64,000 nt of DNA from NCBI GenBank assembly GCA_936432065.2, contig OW386294.2, positions 49,938,945 to 50,002,944 of the forward strand, in the 5' to 3' direction. Of this stretch, positions 11,906-22,828 are shown piece after piece. The position numbers and the translations under genes are program-made. Position 1 is the first letter of the stretch, and the number at the start of each line of letters is the position of its first letter. Under the pieces are notes generated by a model. That model did no database searches. It was given only the letters and a program-made list of their open reading frames with translations, and was not told the DNA's origin. The stretch comes from Rutpela maculata (lineage: Eukaryota; Arthropoda; Insecta; Coleoptera; Cerambycidae).

Positions 11906-12020
11906 TACGTAGCGTAAGGTCACTATCAAGTGGTTGAATATACATATATGCTACATCATAAAGAGATAAAATTAGTTACGTATGCTTTACATAGCAAGTG
12001 GTTAAATATACATATACGCT
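11865..12020. repeat. Short tandem units, ~75 bp, 2-3 copies
   Basis: The block ATATGCTACATCATAAAGAGAT followed by AAGTGGTT and an ATATACATAT stretch recurs at about 11867, 11947 and, degraded, 12008. It extends the right arm of the foldback at 11345-11905, so the unit may derive from that arm. Confidence 0.55.
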
Positions 12021-13639
12021 ACGTCATTTGTTCCATACCGTGAGGTCACAGTGTTACCTCTTCACTATGTAAAAATCATATGCACATGTTGCTGACATTT
12101 CGCAGAGTATGCACATATGATTATGCGTCACATTTTACATAGCACGTTACTTCTGCGAAACTTAGTTTACGTAGCATTTACGTATATGCTATATATTTAT
12201 GTTTGCTGGGCCAAGCAAATTAGATGCTTGTTCTTCAGAAAATGTTGTCCCTAAGAAAATTAAGAAGTTATTAAATATGAGTGATGTTCACGACAGTATA
12301 ATTTATCCTTATTTCTGAGAGTTTGTATTTACACTTACTAGAAAAAATTTTGTCTGAAGAATGTGACGTCAAATTACCTACCAAATAAGAATTGGGGTAT
12401 TCAAATGTATTGAAAGTAGAAGCTTAGTGTTTACATAAGGCAGAACAGCATGATAAATTAGAAAGTATGCTTTTAGAGGGCAGAATATTTACTAGTGAAA
12501 TATTTTGTCGAACTCCTCTATACATTTCCTTAAATATATAAGGAATAAAAACCAGACTGCAACCAACAGCTATTCCCCGGACTAAAGCCCCGCCGAGCGC
12601 TGAATTACGTATTACAAGCTTGGCCGCGTTAGTGCAATAACTATCTATTGCCACAAAACGCTAAAGTTTCGATTTTAATACACACCAGCCGAAAGACTTA
12701 TTCCTACTTAAAGGAGCTCTCGTGCCAGCCATCTCATACCACTTGCAGACTGCAGTTTCGAGCTATTGGCTCTCGTCAGTGCAAGGTAGGTCTGAGACGG
12801 CTGGAACGAGGCATTTGTTCACTTTTGGTACACGACGAGATTTATAAAACCACAACGTGCAACAAAAATGGCAGGCTTCATCTAGCGGCTGATGTCCATT
12901 ACAATCGAAACAGCAGTAGTAGTAAATAAGCATGATAAATTAATTACAACATGTTTTAAGACGGTATGTGCTTTTTAGATAGTATTTGTTTCCAAATGAT
13001 AATTTAGTTTTCACGTAATTATTTCTGTAATTTATATTTTCAGGTTGGGTTTGGTCTCATGTTTGGTCCTACAATAGAGGTTATTTTTTGCATAAGGATA
13101 TTAAAAGTTAACATCAATCAGTAAATCGATCACTGTAGAAGAATTGCAGCATATTTTTCTAAAAATTGACTCTACAACGCTTGCTTAGGTGGACCAAGTA
13201 AAAATATTATTATCAAAGTGTTCATTCTGATGTGCAATTAAAGTCAACTCATGTTGGGGGCATAGAGAATGCTCAATATATAATTTTGGAGAAAGAAACT
13301 ATTTGTAAACATATTGTGTAAATCTTGTTCTTATAATATTGCAACCCATTTCCGGGACGCCCAGTACTGTTGTTACAAATAAATTTGTATATTTTACATA
13401 AGTTTTATTTTCTTACCATACCTGTATAAATCTGAAACTGGTGAATATTTGTTCCTTTACATAACTGAAATTGCTGTTCAGTTGTGAATATATGCAACAT
13501 TATATGCAGCAAAGCAAATTCATCTATCCATATCCAGGTTTTTGTAGGACGTTAAAGCTCGCGCCATCTACTGAATTAAATAGAAAGCATGCACTTATGA
13601 AGCCATTATTATCATAGGAAAGTGCCGTATGTCGGACCA
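12021..13639. other. No recognisable gene
   Basis: Two short overlapping open frames face each other (12424-12654 minus, 12648-12929 plus). Neither resembles a family I know, and I do not call them genes. The 12580-12900 stretch is less AT-rich than its surroundings and might be part of an unrecognised repeat. The rest is AT-rich and featureless by eye. Confidence 0.4.
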
Positions 13640-15150
13640 CCTATTTAATACACTCTGGTTTTACGCCGTCTTTTGTAATGAGATGTCCTAACTAAGCGAC
13701 TTCCTTGCGGAGAAACTCGCATTTGTCAGGTTGAATTTTGAGGTTGGCTTTTTGAAGGCGTTTAAAAACTTCTGTTAGACGGGAAATGTGTTCGTGAATG
13801 GTAGGAGAGTAAATAATGATATCGTCCATATAGACGAGACAACGTTCGTTTTGGATGCCTAATAAAATATTGTCCATCACTCTTTGAAACGTTGATGGGG
13901 CATTTTTGAGTCCAAATGGCATTCGCACGAATTCATAATGACCGTTCTCAACTGTGAAAGCAGTCTTTTGAATGTCTGCGGGATTAATTTCGATTTGGTG
14001 AAAATCAGAAGCCAAATCTAAGGTTGTGAAATATTGGCATTTGCCAAGTTGGTCTAAAAGATCGGAAATGTTGGGCAGAGGATATTTGTCACCGATTGTA
14101 ACCTCGTTGAGTTTGTGGTAGTCGACTACAACGCCATTTCTGTTTACCAGAAGCGTCCAGTTTTTTGGGAACTACCCAGACAGGAGAGGACCAAGGTGAG
14201 ACTGAAGGTTGAATAATACCTTGACTTAACATTTTCGATACTTGGGACTTAACTTCTTCTTTATGGACCTGGGGATAGCGATACGATTTCGTAAATATCG
14301 GTCGGGAATTGTCGATTTCATTGGTAAAGGTCAAGTTGTCTCCTTCTAAATAGAATATATCTTTAAAATCTAAACAAAGCTGAGTTACTATTTCGGCCTC
14401 TTCCTCGTTTAGATGATCCAAGCGTAATTCGTTCCTAATTTCAAAGGATCTGTCCGTGTTTGGGTGTTGGTATGAATTTTGCGTATTTAAGTTAAAAATT
14501 GACTTAAATCTTTGTAAAGGTTCTAAATATAAATTAGAAAAATCGACAGTCTTCGGAATGACGTTAGCGTTGATTATTGTGGTTAAAAATTCTCCGTTTT
14601 CGTTTACTCTAACAAGAACATTAGGTAAACGGACTTTTTCATTTTTCTGCGCTTGCAAGATAGTGTCCGTATTTCTAAGGTTACATTTTAGTTTATAAAT
14701 TTTTTCGGTACGGCCGTCAATTTGGATTTTATTTTGATTAGGATTGTGGTTTGATTGGATTTTGTCGCATTCGGATTTCGACGAATCATCGGTTACTTTG
14801 AAAAGTGGAACCGTTTTAAAATTGGTTATTAATCGTTTATTTCTTATGTCGACGACACAATGATAATGCTCTAGGAAGTCAGCTCCTATCAGAGTCCATC
14901 ATTACTGATATCTAGGTCGTAGATGTAAACTTTATGTGGATCGTTATCCGTAAAGGGTATAAGAACAGATTCACTAATAGTAATTTTCTGATGTATAATT
15001 GCATGTTCTGAAAATCTCCGTTTGTAATTTTCCGCTGTTTTTGGTTTAAAGATAGAAATACCTGCGCCAGTATCGATTAGAATTTTGAATTTGTTTGTGA
15101 TGTCTTTAATGCAGTATAGATTTTTTGAATTTACGGTCAACAATGAGTGT
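13640..15150 (-). pseudogene. Errantivirus-like protease and partial reverse transcriptase, copy A
   Basis: The protease region at 14889-15143 keeps the active-site triad in ILIDTGAGISIF. The spacer and RT entry are at 14089-14658 (QGIIQPSVSPWSSPVWVVPKK). The RT core is at 13692-14015, with MPFGLKNAPSTFQRVMDN and LVYMDDIIIY. Frames change around 14150, 14050 and between protease and RT, and a stop replaces a residue just after FLRKEV near 13692. The element was probably able to copy its RNA once; this copy cannot. Confidence 0.8.
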
Positions 15151-15583
15151 GATAGCGCTTCTACATGAACCCTTGTTCCGGGAAGTTCAGGGACGGGTCG
15201 ACACTGACGTTGAGATTCATCGTTCGTATTTGATTTGTTATTTGGTCTGTTTGCTGTGTTGGAGTATCCGTGGGGTACTCCGGATCTAAACGAAAATCCT
15301 GAGGATTACCAGTATAATCCTCTTCTAGTGTTTGAGAATTAGCGGTATCATTCTCGTACTGTTCATATTGAGAATTAGTTGTGTAATTTTATGGAAAGTT
15401 CTGAGCGTTTCCTAAATCGTAATTTCCATAATTGTCACTTACATTTTGATAATCGGGTGAATAGTCATTGTATTGATTATTATAATCACATTGATCGTCA
15501 TAAGGTTCATAGTTCAAATGATGCGTTTTTTGCTGATTAACGCGATTAAAATTTGGGTTAGGTTTGTTAGCAGAGGGTCTTTG

Positions 15584-18345
15584 TTAATTGAAATTCGGGT
15601 TTGGCCGTATGGCTGAGGGCCTGTTTTGATGCGATTGATTTGGTTGATTATTTTGAGGGAATGTCCTCTGATTAAATTGATTGGTTTGAGAAAAATTTTG
15701 AAAATTTGGGTTTCCTTGATAATTTGGTCTCTGGAAGTTTAATGTCGATGACATAGACTGTTGCTGTTGCCTTGTACGGCATTCGTTTATGACGTGTCCA
15801 TTTCTTTTACAAAATGAGCAGAATTTCTGTTGAAAGTTAGAGGTTGGTCGTTTGGGTTGTAAATTGGGATTTTTGACCGGACTATTTTTAGGAAATTTTT
15901 GTTGTTCAAAATAAGAGAGTTGCAGTTCTCTCCGAATTCTGCTAACAGCTTTTAGGATAGTTGGAGGGTTACTGGCACGTATGATGCGGCCTAAGTTTGG
16001 TTCTAAGCTCGTTAACAAATGTGACGTGTTTTCTTCCAGTCGCCTAGCGCATAAACGAGTGGAAGCGTCACTTTGACGCCGAGATCTACTTCGATATCAC
16101 TCGGGCGCCACCTTTACCATTTTTACGTGGGGCAAAGGTCCCACATTAGCCTCCTCACGCAGCCTGTTGCAGTAAGGATAAACTCAGTGAAGAAACGGAA
16201 ATGTCCAGGGGTCAAAATTTGAGATTAGATTTTCAGGCACATTCAAACAGTAAAACACGTAAATCGGTAAATAACGTTTATTAAAACATGATAAAATCAA
16301 TAACAGTAATTAAAAAATGTTCAGGTACTCAAATACTCATAAGGAGTTTATCACATATAAAACTTACGATATTTTATTTTACAATAGGTAAAACATCGCG
16401 AATAACTAAAAAAAACTGACTAATCAAGCTGACTAACTAATCAAGCTGGCTAATTAATCAAAGTGGGAGAAGATAGATTAATCGGGGTGTTGTGTTATTA
16501 GTGGCAAGCGGGCAATCCACAGGATGCTAAGCAGTATGCAAAGTAACAACAGGCAGTATATACAAAAAAATATATAAAATAGCATAAAAAGTTAGAACAG
16601 GCATTGCTTGAATTCTGGGTGGTTGTAAGGCAATTTTTTACAGCAATAGGCATGCATGAAATAGTAATCAGGAAACGGGATTAAAGAACACGACTTTGTT
16701 CTTTATAATAATCAGGAAGTACGGCTAAAGAACACGGCTTTATTCTTTTACTTCCGATCTGGCCGTTTGCCTGCGGTTTTCGGGGTGGAAAACGCCTGGC
16801 GGGAGATGTGCTGCCTCTATTAGCCAAAAGCAAATTTGTCAGAGCGGCTTCAGATTATGTTACCTAGCAACATATGAAAAATAATTAATTTTTTGGGATT
16901 GTCAGATTTTCGCGTCAAGTTCCCGGACTATGATATGAGTTTCATAAATTCCTCAGGATACTGGATTTTATTGTTTATTCATAAAAGACGAAATTGTTAA
17001 AATACCTTAGCAGGAAAACAGGTTCTAAAATATAGTAAATTGTCAGGTATTATTTTATAACAAATTTTCATAACTTCTTCAGAATACAGTATTTTGTTTT
17101 TAATTTATATGAACACGACGTGGTTAAATTAAAGCAGGTAGAAAAACAGATTCTAAACACGGTAAATTATCAAGCATTATTTTATCTCGTTGAATAGAAA
17201 AACACGGTACAAGTTAAAATAATCTGGTAAATAACGGTTTACCGTTATTCTCTCAAAAATGTCTACTGTTTCGTTCTCTTGGTTCAGTCCCAAGAAAAAT
17301 TACTGGAACATAACTGTTTTGGACAAAATCTCGAGAAATTATCAGCCTGTGTCTCTGTAACACGCCGACGTTAACAAAAATTATAAGTACTATGTACAGT
17401 ATCTGGATAAATCGGAAATTGACAATCGCATTTTATGCATTTTAATCGAAATTACTTGAAACTAATAGTTGAATACACTTAATCATGTCGGACAATCTTA
17501 ATAGTTGGATGTGCGGGATCTCTGACAAATTGGCTACGGAGGTACCCACTTAATAAAATTAGTGCATCTTACCTTAACAAGAGCTGATACGGGAATGACC
17601 AAAATGCCTTTACACTAACTTCGATATTCCCGAAAAGAATTACGGCCAGCGACACTGGTGACAATTTTGTAAATTATATTGATATGTCGCGCTATCTTCT
17701 CACGGCGAGATTTAATACAGTTTACATGAGATAGGATTCTACAACGCGGTTCTTTACTTTGGGAGTTCCTCAGTTGCACGGATGAGGGTGACGAAAATCC
17801 ATGCAATTAATTAAAGCAAGTAAATTTTACAGGTAAACGGGACAAGCAACGAAGCGTAGGGTTAATTTACTGCATTTTATTATTAGAAAAAAAACACTTC
17901 GTTACACAATTAAGCGTCATGGTTTCTATAAGATCTGATTGTGCAGTTCTTTGCGTTCCCGTGAGATTTTGTTTTTGCACTGCGGCGTGCATCTTCGCGT
18001 TGTGCGTTTGTAGACGCGATACAAATGTTAATGCGGATTCGCCTGGCAATTGGTGAATGCGCTGCAGGTCCTGAATCATGGCCGTTAGATCTCTGGAGTC
18101 CCCAGAATGAGTTTCCAAGAGTGCTTTGATTTCTGGCCAGGTGCCAGGGTTGCGTGAATTAATTAATTCGGCAGCTTTGCCTATTAACTTATTTTTGATG
18201 TGGATTGTTAATAAAATTTTCTGGTCATGGATTGCCATACTTTGTGCACACTGACATGAGTTTAAAAATGTTTGTAAATTAATGGCGTTGCCATCAAATT
18301 CCGGTATCAATGAAAATATTTCAGAGAGCTTGTAAGGCTCAACTT
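15584..18345 (-). pseudogene. Errantivirus-like gag, copy A, split by insertion
   Basis: The N-terminal part (about 17905-18345) carries EPYKLSEIFSLIPEFDG and TFVSRLQTHNAKMHA, the capsid-like region. The C-terminal part (15584-16020) carries SLEPNLGRIIRASNPP and a CCHC knuckle, CSFCKRNGHVINEC, for RNA binding, then a Q/N-rich tail. The two halves would be contiguous without the 16020-17908 insertion: the left half stops after LIETMTLN and the right resumes at LLTSLEP, matching the order in the intact relative at 33.2-34.3 kb. Confidence 0.8.
16020..17908. mobile_element. 1.89 kb non-coding insertion inside gag; possible solo LTR
   Basis: It sits exactly between gag codons that are adjacent in the related copy. 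The edges read TGTGACGTG (left, plus strand) and CGTTACACA (right), a short imperfect inverted repeat in TG...CA form, as LTRs have. It has no open frame of note and no RT or transposase motif. A long solo LTR (BEL/Pao or Gypsy) is the best guess; I could not find a clean target duplication, and a non-autonomous DNA element is possible. Confidence 0.5.
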
Positions 18346-18904
18346 GCGCTGGTTGTTGTTGTTCGACAGGTGCCTGTGGCACTGGTTGAACTGTCTCTCT
18401 ATCTGGAATTGTTGCTTTTGTATTTAAAATTAGACACTTAGAATTAAAAATGGATTGTTTGATTCTTAAAATATTTCGTGACTGGTGTGCAAAAAAATAT
18501 TTAACACACTGTTGTTGGATTAACAGTATAATGCGTTTTTTTTTAAAATTAAATAGCTTGTGGCTTTGTTGCGTTTGTAAAGGAATGGATTTCATTTTGA
18601 CAATAGGACTGGCTTTTGTGCGCAGAGTGTATTAGCAATATAATACACTTTAATAAAAATAATTCGTGAAAATAATAATACAATAATAAAATAGTACGAG
18701 ATGATTCTTAAAATGACTTATGTGAATATTTTTTCCATCTGGTTAGTAGATTCTTCTAATTAAAGGATTGGAATCCACCACCACGGCTAAGAAGTTCTCC
18801 TTGTTCTAATGGCTCTTTTCCAATGGTTAGGCACCTTTTGCAGATGGACTCCTTATTCCGCTGGATACGTTTACCACCAGTTAGGCTCCCGAACACGCGA
18901 TGTT

Positions 18905-18985
18905 AGTTAGATCCGTACGACTGCACCATTTGTTAGATCACTGTTCGCGTGATTGACTTTTTAAAAACTTTTTATTTAGTTAAAA
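18905..18985 (-). repeat. Primer-site and LTR remnant of errantivirus copy A
   Basis: GACTGCACCAT followed by TGTTAGATCACTG and TTTTTAAAAACTTTTTA corresponds to the primer site and inner LTR edge of the full-length copy (CGACTGCGCCAAAT, then TGTTATATGG and TTTTTAAAAAACTTTTTA). The LTR is cut off near 18985 where the plus-strand fragment begins. Confidence 0.6.
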
Positions 18986-18989
18986 TGAT

Positions 18990-20036
18990 CATCTACACGA
19001 AGAAAACATTCAACAAAGTTTTCACGCAGAAAAAAATCAACAAATCACTCAAGAAAAATTTCAACAAGAAAGAAAAATTGAAAACAAAATCAATATTGAA
19101 CCAAGAACAGAACAAGTTTACAAACTCAAATGCGACAAACCAAACAAAGAACTGATTTTATTATCAGAGGAAAAAGAAGAAGTAATTATCCCAAATGCAC
19201 TAGTCAAAACGAATAAAAAAGGAGAATTCTTCACAACAATTTTAAACAAGTCAGAAAAAGCAAAGGAAATAAATTGGAACAATCTATAATTTGAAGAAAT
19301 TCCAGCATTGCACTCAAACGAATCAAACAACAAAAAAATGAATTACACTCAAATCAACAACACAGACAGACAGGCAGAAATTGAAAAATAACTTCGACTA
19401 GAACACCTAAACGAAGAAGAAAAAGAAAAAAATCATAAACACATGTTTAGATTTTTCTGAAATTTTCTACCTAGAAGTAGATCAATTAACTTTCACGAAT
19501 GAAATCAAACATTCAATCAACACTAACGACGCAAAACCCATTTTCATAAAATCTTACAGGTATCCGCACATACACAAGCAAGAAGTGAAAACCCAAATTA
19601 CAAAAATGTTAGACCAAGGAATCATCCAACCCTCAATATCACCATGGTCATCACCAGTATGGGTTGTCCCGAAAAAGTTAGACGCAAGTGGAAAACAAAA
19701 ATGGCGTGTGGTAATCGACTATAGAAAATTAAACTACAAATACCCACTTCCAAATATCACAGACTTACTTGATCAGTTAGGAAAATGTCAGTATTTCACA
19801 ACACTGGATTTCACCAGATTGAGTTAAACCCAAAAGATGTTGAAAAAACAGCATTTTCAGTGGAAAACGGACACTATGAATACAAAAGAATGCCATTTGG
19901 ACTCAAAAATGCCCCCTCGACATTCCAACGTGTCATGGACAATATACTAGTAGGAATTCAAAACGAACGATGCTTAGTATATATGGATAACATTTATTCA
20001 ACAACTCTTGACGAACACATCAACCCCAGATAGCAT
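18990..20036 (+). pseudogene. Errantivirus-like pol fragment, copy C (opposite orientation)
   Basis: Protease-RT spacer through RT, read on the plus strand in several frames: EPRTEQVYKLKCD near 19100, then IIQPSISPWSSPVWVVPKK (19619-19680), DLLDQLGKCQYFTTLDF, MPFGLKNAPSTFQRVMDN and LVYMDN near 19980. It is close to copies A and B but distinct. It has several stops, a small deletion after IDYRKLN, and an altered YMDD (YMDN). It ends abruptly at about 20036. It lies head to head with copy A. Confidence 0.75.
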
Positions 20037-20089
20037 TTATTATTCCACGAATGTACATTTTGCATTCCCAATGTTCTAACCCAGACAAC

Positions 20090-20645
20090 ACAAGTATATC
20101 CTATGTACGTCCTATGGATATCCGCATTGGACATGAAGGACCTAAAGCGGATATCCTTAAGGATCACATATGGATTACATGGGATATCCTATGGATATTC
20201 TTTTGTCGCAACTTTGGACTTCCATAAGATATCCATCGTAAATCCTTAAGGATATCCACTGGACATACATAGGACGTATTTGTTATACAGTAAATGGACA
20301 TAAAGCGGATATCCTTATGGATCACATATGGACCACATGGGATATCCAGTGGATATTCTTTTGTCACAACTTTGGACGTCCATAAGATATCCATCGTAAA
20401 TCCTTAAGGATATCCACTGGACATACACAGGACGTATTTGTTATACAGTAAATGGACATAAAGCGGATATCCTTATGGATCACATATGGACCACATGGGA
20501 TATGCAGTGGATATTCCTTTGTCACAACTTTGGACGTCCATAAGACATCCATCGCATATCCACTGTATGTCCATAGACCATACGTTTGTCACACATTTTA
20601 TGTCCGCTTGTGGACATCCACTGGCCATCCCGTGGACGTCCATTA
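20090..20645. repeat. 159-bp tandem repeat, about 3 copies, rich in GGATATCC
   Basis: The landmark GGATATTCTTTTGTC recurs near 20193, 20352 and (as GGATATTCCTTTGTC) 20510, a spacing of about 159 bases. Units contain several short palindromes such as AAGGATATCC, ACATATGG and GGATATCC, and degrade toward both edges. Open frames across the array are repeats of each other, not genes. Confidence 0.8.
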
Positions 20646-20679
20646 ACTGCAGGTCACTCAAAATAGTTTTGTTGGTCAG

Positions 20680-20842
20680 GATTTACTTATTTAGTCAACA
20701 TCAGCCTCAACAATTAATTTATAGGTTTGGAATTGACTATATACTTTTTGCCTTTTGCACCAAGTATATAGTCAATTATTCTTTGCTAAATAAATTAATC
20801 GTTAAAGACAATGCTGACTAAATAAACAGATACTCATCAGCA
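20680..20842. repeat. Hairpin repeat, arms ~70 bp
   Basis: TTTAGTCAACATCAGC...ATTGACTATATACTT on the left pairs with AAGTATATAGTCAATTA...GCTGACTAAATAAAC on the right, with a loop of about 15 bases. Non-coding; probably a small MITE or end fragment. Confidence 0.65.
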
Positions 20843-21318
20843 AAGCCCTTTTGGTTGACATATATCCCACAATATGTGCAATAATTTCATTATTTTATGC
20901 TTACCATATCCAACATATCCATGCCAACGTTGCTTATAACTTATTTCAAATTGGCTTTAAATCCGTTGAAACTACTACTTTCAAATCATATGAAAATAAA
21001 TAGACGGATAAATAGATTTAATAAATTTTATGTATTTATAAAAACAATCAATTCAAATAACTGCAATACTGACTGTTGATTAGATGTTGTTATATATTAT
21101 GTATGTTAAAATATAAAAAAGAACTTTTTAATCTAAAATTAAATTATTTATACATCAGTTCCATTATGTTATCATATAGATTCTATCCTATTCTATCTTT
21201 CCTCATGTTCTGTCTCTCATTGGCTCAACTTAATCAATTTTTTATTGCATCCACAGTGCCAGCGTTACGATGTATTTCTGCCGCATCTAAAAATTGTAAA
21301 TTATGTAGATCGCCAAAT

Positions 21319-21877
21319 TGTTATATGGATTATTTCGAAAAACACTTTTTAAAAAACTTTTTACTTTATTTTATTTTATTATTATGTACACGACTTATAT
21401 TAGAGATTCTCAAGCTTGAGATCTCTGTTACTAAATGTTAATAACTAAGTTAAGCGTTGACCAAGATAGAATGATGCGAATTTACAAATTTGGCCTTTTA
21501 TATGTTTTGAATCTGCTGATGACAAATTGCAATGTCGACAATATTGCGTTCACAAAAAAACAAAGTAATAAATTACACCCAAAAAACAAAGTAATAAATT
21601 AGTATTTAAAAATAAAAGGGCCTTGTTGAAAAGTATCAAATTTCATAGACTTTAGGTAATTATCGAATTGCGTTCGAAATAATCAAAAACATTAAGAAAA
21701 GTAATAACTCAGCAGTTTCAAAATTAACAAATAAATAATGTTTACAAAAGTTTGACATTAGGGTAATTTAAAGTATAAACAATAGAATAAACAATAATAG
21801 TACATGCGACACAAGAACTACGCATTAGTTGGGGCTTATAATATTTTAAATATGTAGGGGTTAATTCCTATATAACA
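21319..21877 (-). repeat. 3' LTR of errantivirus B
   Basis: 559 bases, TG...CA ends as TGTTATATGG / CCTATATAACA on the plus strand. Nearly identical to 35081-35638, with one A-run length change and three substitutions by eye. Confidence 0.9.
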
Positions 21878-21887
21878 ACTCCCTTTT
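21878..21887 (-). promoter_or_regulatory. Polypurine tract of errantivirus B
   Basis: Minus strand AAAAGGGAGT directly precedes the 3' LTR start, the expected position of the plus-strand DNA primer. Confidence 0.75.
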
Positions 21888-21924
21888 ATAATAAAAAGTT
21901 GATGCTATACAATGCGACAACTTT

Positions 21925-22173
21925 TTAAGCATAATTTTTATTAAAATTATTAATATTCAATTCAATGTTCTCATCTTCATAATCTTCTTGAATTCCTATA
22001 CTGGGTCTTCGACTAGGAAGGAACTTAACAATTTTCCTTAAAGTTCTATTACTTCTTGGTGCCCTGCCAAAAATTCCACATAGAAACTTATAAAAAAAAA
22101 GTGATGCGGTTTTATCGTTCCTATAAGTTATATTAGTATTATACAGACAGGATTTTATCTGTTTTATTAAGTT
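21925..22173 (-). other. 82-codon open stretch next to the polypurine tract
   Basis: Open frame without a start codon, ending at 21925-21927 about 40 bases before the polypurine tract. The product is basic in the middle (FGRAPRSNRTLRKIVKFLPS) and acidic near the end (EDYEDENIE). In errantiviruses env normally ends near the 3' LTR, so this could be a displaced env tail, an exon of an accessory protein, or chance. No family recognised. Confidence 0.35.
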
Positions 22174-22434
22174 TTAAATCGGTTATGAAACAGTAATTCC
22201 GAATGAGCTATTTGGAATTATCATGTTGCCCTTTCATGAGTACTTATATGAAATATACATCAACAAATCTACAGTTTAGTGTCTGCAAATGCACCCTTGC
22301 CCTTATATCTGTAAACATATGGAATTACAGATACAACTTTAAAGAGATTCTAAACTTTTCTATAAGTAATATCATAAGAGTTCCAGTCCGTCCTTTCTCC
22401 AGTATCTATCGTATGTAACACACCATTTATCAAC

Positions 22435-22625
22435 ATGTTTTTATTGTAAATTTCAACATTGTCTTTTTATTAGTATTAATGTGGATATACATGTCAACAA
22501 ATGTACAGCTTCAATTGTATATTTTACAGATGTATTTTTATTGTAAACTTCCATTTTGCTTTTTTATTAGTATTAATTTGGATATGCATGCCGACAAATG
22601 TACAGTTTTAAATTGCATATTTCAA
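22435..22625. repeat. ~95-bp tandem duplication in the errantivirus 3' region
   Basis: TTTTTATTGTAAA...TTTTTATTAGTATTAAT...ACAAATGTACAG recurs once, at about 22438 and 22531, with scattered differences. Confidence 0.7.
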
Positions 22626-22828
22626 ATAGAAATACTAATATTGTGGTAAACACAAAATACGGGTGTTTCCTCGGGTGTTCTTGTTCTAGCCTAGAAGCAA
22701 TCAATGAGTTAGCAGTGAAAGAGACTGCTTTGTTTTTAATTTAACAAACACACTTCAGTTCCTTAGGTCACATTAGATTAGATATGAATTAGCTACACTT
22801 ATACAGCTCCCTCTACTGGAGCCTGGAG

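Larger units (their letters stand above)
13640..18985 (-). mobile_element. Degenerate errantivirus-like Ty3/Gypsy element, copy A
   Basis: A truncated relative of the 21.3-35.6 kb element. In minus-strand order it has a piece of 5' LTR, a damaged primer site, gag, protease and the first part of RT, ending near 13640 where the protein reads LITKDGVKPE. RNase H, integrase, env and 3' LTR are missing. Gag is split by a 1.9 kb insertion (16020-17908). Many frame breaks show this copy is older than the full-length one. Confidence 0.8.

Noticed and set aside
12424..12929. Two overlapping short open frames as possible host genes
   Set aside because: No recognisable domain, opposite strands, no supporting signals.
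20164..20821. Several 60-110 codon open frames on both strands
   Set aside because: They arise from the 159-bp tandem repeat and the hairpin next to it.
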